Origin: Telluria antibiotica | Lineage (GTDB): Bacteria > Pseudomonadota > Gammaproteobacteria > Burkholderiales > Burkholderiaceae_D | Direction of reading: 5' to 3' | Length of the DNA: 64,000 bases | NCBI RefSeq assembly: GCF_011682055.1 | Contig: NZ_JAAQOM010000018.1 | Span: 62,001 to 126,000 of the forward strand | Shown: positions 61,219-64,000 of the stretch, piece by piece | Layout: each line of letters opens with the position of its first letter | Position numbering within the stretch: the stretch's first letter is position 1 | Translations under genes and position numbers: made by a program | Notes under the pieces: generated by a model | Told to the model about the DNA's origin: nothing | The model's database searches: none | Seen by the model: only the letters and a program-made list of their open reading frames with translations

Positions 61219-62208
61219 ATGACGGTCATCGAAAATACACGTTTAGCTCAAGTACGCAAACGCCCGCGCAGCGCGACGACCTCGGGCACACCGAGGCCGC
61301 TCACCGCCAGCGACGGCAGCCCGCTCATGATCGACATTGCACTGATCGACGAGGACCCCGCGCAACCTCGCAGCAAGAACAATCCTGGCTTACGACCAGA
61401 GAGCATCGCCGAACTGGCCGCGAGCTACGGCCCGAAAGGCCCGAAGACTCCGCTGTCGCTGCGCCTCAACCCGGACGCGCCAGGCCGTTACATCATCAAC
61501 CATGGCCACCGGCGCTACCGGGCCGGCAAACTGAAAGGGCTGGACGCACTGCCTGCGTTTGTCGACAACGACTACGACGATGCCGATCAGGTGATAGAGA
61601 ACCTGCAGCGCGAAAGCATGACGCCACGGGAAATCGCGGATTACATCGGACGCGAACTTGCGAAAGGCAAGAAGAAAGGAGAGATCGCCAGCCGTATCGG
61701 AAAGTCAGCATCGTTCATCTCGCAGCACGTGACCCTGCTCGACCTTCCCGAGCCTGTCGCGATTGCTTTCCGGACCGGGCGCGTCAACGACGTAACTGTC
61801 GTGAACGAACTTGTGTCTGCGTTTAAGTTGGCCCCGGCCGAGGTCACTAACTGGCTGAACAATCCCAGCCAGGAAATGACCCGCGGCGAGATCAAACTAC
61901 TCCGCAAATTCCTCGCCGAGAAGCAGCATGATTCAGACGTGGCCGATAGGCCGAACCGGCAATTCGATTCACCCGTCATCGAAGGGCACCAGGATGCAAC
62001 GTCGCAATCGGCGAAAGGACAAAGCGAAAACATGCGACGGTTTAGACCCGGGCTTGTCAAGGTCGAGCATAAGGAGCGCATCGCCCACCTTCTGCTCACC
62101 AAACGACCGCATTCCACCGGTCGTGGCTGGCTGCGATTCGAAGACGATGGACAGGAGTGCGACGTGGCCCTGGCCGACGTTCGCCTCCTGGCTATAGTAG
62201 AAGCCTGA
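61219..62208 (+). CDS. korB: KorB-type ParB-family partition/repressor protein
   Basis: 329 residues, close to the IncP KorB length (358). ParB/Sulfiredoxin-like N-terminal domain (about 35-130, HGHRRYRAGK), a helix-turn-helix region (about 135-185, EIASRIGKSASFISQHVTLLDLP) and the C-terminal SH3-like KorB domain ending WLRFEDDGQECDVALADVRLLAIVEA, the KorB-specific tail. In IncP plasmids KorB binds operators to repress replication and transfer genes and with the ParA protein IncC drives partition. CTGGAG precedes the ATG. Here no incC is adjacent. Confidence 0.92.
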   Translation: MTVIENTRLAQVRKRPRSATTSGTPRPLTASDGSPLMIDIALIDEDPAQPRSKNNPGLRPESIAELAASYGPKGPKTPLSLRLNPDAPGRYIINHGHRRYRAGKLKGLDALPAFVDNDYDDADQVIENLQRESMTPREIADYIGRELAKGKKKGEIASRIGKSASFISQHVTLLDLPEPVAIAFRTGRVNDVTVVNELVSAFKLAPAEVTNWLNNPSQEMTRGEIKLLRKFLAEKQHDSDVADRPNRQFDSPVIEGHQDATSQSAKGQSENMRRFRPGLVKVEHKERIAHLLLTKRPHSTGRGWLRFEDDGQECDVALADVRLLAIVEA

Positions 62209-62400
62209 GCCACAACCTCACCCTCTGATCGCCCACCTACGGTACGACTGGCACCGCGTGACGATGCTTTCAGCTCGTCCTGAACGTTCAATCCAATGCC
62301 GAGTCATCACGCAAGGTCTGGCTACGCGAATGGCGCTTCAATGGCGTCAGGTAGCTGCCAGTGGTTCACGCTGACCGGGCGTCTCCCAGTCATTATCGAC

Positions 62401-62416
62401 GTCCGCTTCAGCGGAC
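62401..62416. repeat. Perfect hairpin GTCCGC-TTCA-GCGGAC
   Basis: 6-bp arms with a 4-nt loop, 193 bp after korB. No T-run. Possible terminator or protein site. Confidence 0.4.
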
Positions 62417-62453
62417 CTCACCTGACTGAAACGGATCAGCTACAATCGCAAGA

Positions 62454-62470
62454 CGACCGGCAATCGGTCG
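62454..62470. repeat. Perfect hairpin CGACCG-GCAAT-CGGTCG
   Basis: 6-bp arms with a 5-nt loop, about 43 bp upstream of the kfrB-like gene and in its promoter region, so it could be an operator. Confidence 0.4.
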
Positions 62471-62512
62471 GACGACTACCGTGACTGAAGCGAATGCCGC
62501 AGGAGTATATCC

Positions 62513-62860
62513 ATGAAACAGCGTCTTCTTGTCATGAACGGGCAGCGCCTCGTTCAAATCGAGCGGGAGGGTCAGTGGGCGACTGAAAAGGTAGAGAAGG
62601 CTGCCGGCGTCAAGCCTGGCATCTATAACATCTATCTTGCCGTCGTCGCCGACAAGACGAAAGCGCACGAGGGCATCATCGTCCATGTAGACCAGCACCA
62701 TCTATACCAACAGATCGGCAAAGACTTCGTCAGGCACCTGCTTGCCGACTTCAACAAGGTACCTGATATTGGCATCCATGTCAGCGTCAAATACGGGAGC
62801 GGTGTCGCCGAAACGGCCCAGCTGACGGCAGGCCGTCGGCTGAAGCATGGCATATCCTGA
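62513..62860 (+). CDS. kfrB: KfrB-like IncP plasmid protein
   Basis: 115 residues starting MKQRLLVMNGQRLVQIE, with KPGIYNIYLAV, HEGIIVHVD and LYQQIGKDFVRH: the KfrB/Upf54.8 pattern of IncP-1 plasmids, where it belongs to the kfrA-kfrB-kfrC operon affecting plasmid stability. AGGAG precedes the ATG. kfrA is missing before it and kfrC after it. It converges on traM. Confidence 0.75.
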   Translation: MKQRLLVMNGQRLVQIEREGQWATEKVEKAAGVKPGIYNIYLAVVADKTKAHEGIIVHVDQHHLYQQIGKDFVRHLLADFNKVPDIGIHVSVKYGSGVAETAQLTAGRRLKHGIS

Positions 62861-62882
62861 CGGTCCACGTCAGCCCACATTG

Positions 62883-63332
62883 TCAGCGCAGCGTTCCCCA
62901 TAACGCGACCACTGCGGCAAGCAAGGTGATGCACGAAGCGACGACGTTAAAAACAGCAAGCTGGCGCGCTTCGCGGAGCGGTTGCGCTAGCCTCGCTAGC
63001 AAGTCATCCAACTCGTTGACAAGCACGCGCGCCGATGTCCTTGTGCCTTCCTCCATCAACTGGGCCATCGCCTGCTTGCCCGCGACGAGCGACGCATTCA
63101 GGACTCGTTCGGATTTTTCCTTGGCGTCCAGACCCCAGCGCTGGGCAAGCGCTTCCATCTCTTCCTTCAAACCTTCGATCTGTGCCCGCTGGGCCTTGGC
63201 GCTGTCCTGCATGAGACGGTGATTGATCGTCTGAAGGACGAAGATGGGATCGTCACGCCCGACCACGATACCGTGCTTCTGCGCGATCTCCCTAATCAAG
63301 GCCTCGATCTGGTCGTCCTGTTCTTCAGCCAC
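62883..63332 (-). CDS. traM: Conjugal transfer protein TraM (IncP type)
   Basis: 149 residues. A helical N-terminal region with coiled-coil character (about 40-90, QRAQIEGLKEEMEALAQRWG) and a C-terminal transmembrane segment (about 124-146, LAVFNVVASCITLLAAVVALWG). It matches TraM of the IncP traK-traL-traM leader operon. It starts with GTG (AGGGGG 5 nt upstream), 12 bp after traL, whose stop is next to this ribosome-binding site. Confidence 0.85.
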   Translation of the reverse strand: MAEEQDDQIEALIREIAQKHGIVVGRDDPIFVLQTINHRLMQDSAKAQRAQIEGLKEEMEALAQRWGLDAKEKSERVLNASLVAGKQAMAQLMEEGTRTSARVLVNELDDLLARLAQPLREARQLAVFNVVASCITLLAAVVALWGTLR

Positions 63333-63344
63333 GTGCGCCCCCTG

Positions 63345-64000
63345 TCAGATCACGGCAGCGCTGGCGATCTGTCCGAACACCTGGTCGCGAATGATCTTCA
63401 GACGCTGCCGGGTCATGATGGTCAGCGTCCCTAGTGCCAAGGCCTCATCGAAGGTGAGGCGCGCCTGCAGCATCTCCGACAGGTCGCGGCCATATGTTTC
63501 CTTCTTCAGGCTTGGCAGCCTGACGATGGCGGACACCCGCTCCTTGTTCGCAACGTAAGCCTTCATCTGCTCGAATGTCTTGCCTTCGTGTTCTATCGGG
63601 CCGTAGTACGGGTTGAGCCAGACGACAAAGACAGCCTCTGGAGGGAACTGCCGGGCCAGCTGGGCGAAGCCATGAATGGTGTCGAGCAGGGACTGCGCGC
63701 CAGCGATCACGATGTGCACGACCAGCTGGTGTCCCATCTCGGTCAGCAGCGACGGCACCCTGTTACTGATCAGGAAGTGCGATAGAGGCACGAAAGAGCT
63801 CGCACCGTTGTCGACAATGACGTCGCCTTTGGCCGCATCGATCATTTCGACCAGGCGGTCGAAGCTGCGCGGGTTGATCTCGTCATCCTCCATGATTTCC
63901 AGGCGCTGCACCTTGAGTGCGGCGTAACCCGAAAATGTGGCGTTGACCGGATCCGTGTCGATGTTGACCGGCTCGCGGCCCACGTGCCCCAATGCTTGGG
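63345..64000 (-). CDS. traL: Conjugal transfer protein TraL (IncP type, ParA-like ATPase), N-terminus cut by window edge
   Basis: The frame stays open to the right edge, so the start and the Walker A loop lie outside. The visible 217 residues have VNIDTDPVNATFSGYAAL, VIDNGASSFVPLSHFLISNRVP, FVVWLNPYYGPIEHEGK and TIMTRQRLKIIRDQVFG, all hallmarks of RP4-type TraL. A GTG at 63992 is an internal codon, not the start. TraL acts with TraK and TraM in the oriT-proximal leader operon of IncP conjugation, so traK and oriT should lie just to the right. Confidence 0.9.
   Translation of the reverse strand, partial: QALGHVGREPVNIDTDPVNATFSGYAALKVQRLEIMEDDEINPRSFDRLVEMIDAAKGDVIVDNGASSFVPLSHFLISNRVPSLLTEMGHQLVVHIVIAGAQSLLDTIHGFAQLARQFPPEAVFVVWLNPYYGPIEHEGKTFEQMKAYVANKERVSAIVRLPSLKKETYGRDLSEMLQARLTFDEALALGTLTIMTRQRLKIIRDQVFGQIASAAVI

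Larger units (their letters stand above)
62209..62512. other. 304-bp intergenic region with two perfect hairpins
   Basis: No gene; a 62-codon open frame at 62296 lacks a ribosome-binding site. It holds two perfect hairpins listed separately. It is where korF, korG and kfrA lie in IncP-1 plasmids. Confidence 0.55.

Noticed and set aside
61236..61247. GTTTAGCT inside the start of korB, considered as a KorA operator
   Set aside because: Only half of the KorA palindrome is present and it lies inside the coding region.
62296..62484. 62-codon frame after korB, considered as a KorF/KorG-like gene
   Set aside because: No ribosome-binding site and it contains a perfect hairpin; no similarity to basic Kor proteins.
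1..64000. Insertion sequences, CRISPR arrays, tRNA and rRNA genes
   Set aside because: No transposase or integrase motif, no regularly spaced repeats and no tRNA- or rRNA-like segments seen on either strand.

Overview
The window looks like part of a conjugative catabolic plasmid of a GC-rich Gram-negative bacterium, most likely a betaproteobacterium (Burkholderiales, perhaps Oxalobacteraceae such as Massilia). The clues are GC-rich codon use, a Burkholderiales-type porin, many TonB-dependent receptors (TBDRs), and an IncP-type backbone at the right end (KorB, a KfrB-like protein, TraM and TraL). No rRNA, tRNA, CRISPR array or transposase was seen. Family calls come from reading motifs by eye, not from database searches.

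Layout. 1-6.2 kb holds a partial glutathione-dependent formaldehyde dehydrogenase, a GlxA/AraC regulator, a PAS-GGDEF-EAL protein, and a LysR gene divergent from a small SDR/tautomerase/monooxygenase operon. 6.4-17.6 kb is a sugar or glycoside module. It starts with a translationally coupled binding protein, response regulator and histidine kinase, followed by a GluP-like sugar transporter, a TBDR, a GH3 beta-glucosidase and a carboxylesterase, and ends in a clear terminator. 17.7-31.4 kb is a benzoate module. A CatM/BenM-like LysR gene diverges from an eight-gene operon (catB catC catA benA benB benC benD pcaD) that takes benzoate to 3-oxoadipate. A converging operon (benE, benK, porin, tannase-family lipoprotein) handles uptake and ester cleavage. 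Both promoters carry nearly the same pair of ATAC-N7-GTAT-type operators.

31.9-40.1 kb has two near-identical TBDR genes flanking a carboxylesterase and a second hydrolase. 40.3-60.8 kb carries a putative CoA-dependent pathway (CaiB-type CoA-transferase, NTF2-like protein, 3-hydroxyacyl-CoA dehydrogenase, MFS permease, HpcH/HpaI aldolase, VOC protein, MaoC-like hydratase) and two more TBDR-tannase pairs, one with an MFS transporter. A soluble OmpR-type winged-helix/TPR regulator lies in its midst.

The most unusual signal is a roughly 41-bp element of tandem TTCnnA boxes spaced 11, 10 and 11 bp apart. It lies upstream of six transcription units between 36 and 55 kb. It links the scattered CoA-pathway genes, one hydrolase and one TBDR-tannase-MFS operon into a probable regulon, and the winged-helix/TPR protein encoded 30 bp from one copy is the natural candidate regulator. 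The overall picture is a plasmid for scavenging esterified or glycosylated aromatic compounds: TBDRs import the esters, secreted esterases and a beta-glucosidase cut them, and the released benzoate and sugar enter dedicated pathways.

60.8-64 kb is backbone. korB, kfrB-like, traM and traL follow the IncP-1 order, but with incC/korA, korF/korG, kfrA and kfrC missing from their expected places, so the catabolic load abuts korB directly.
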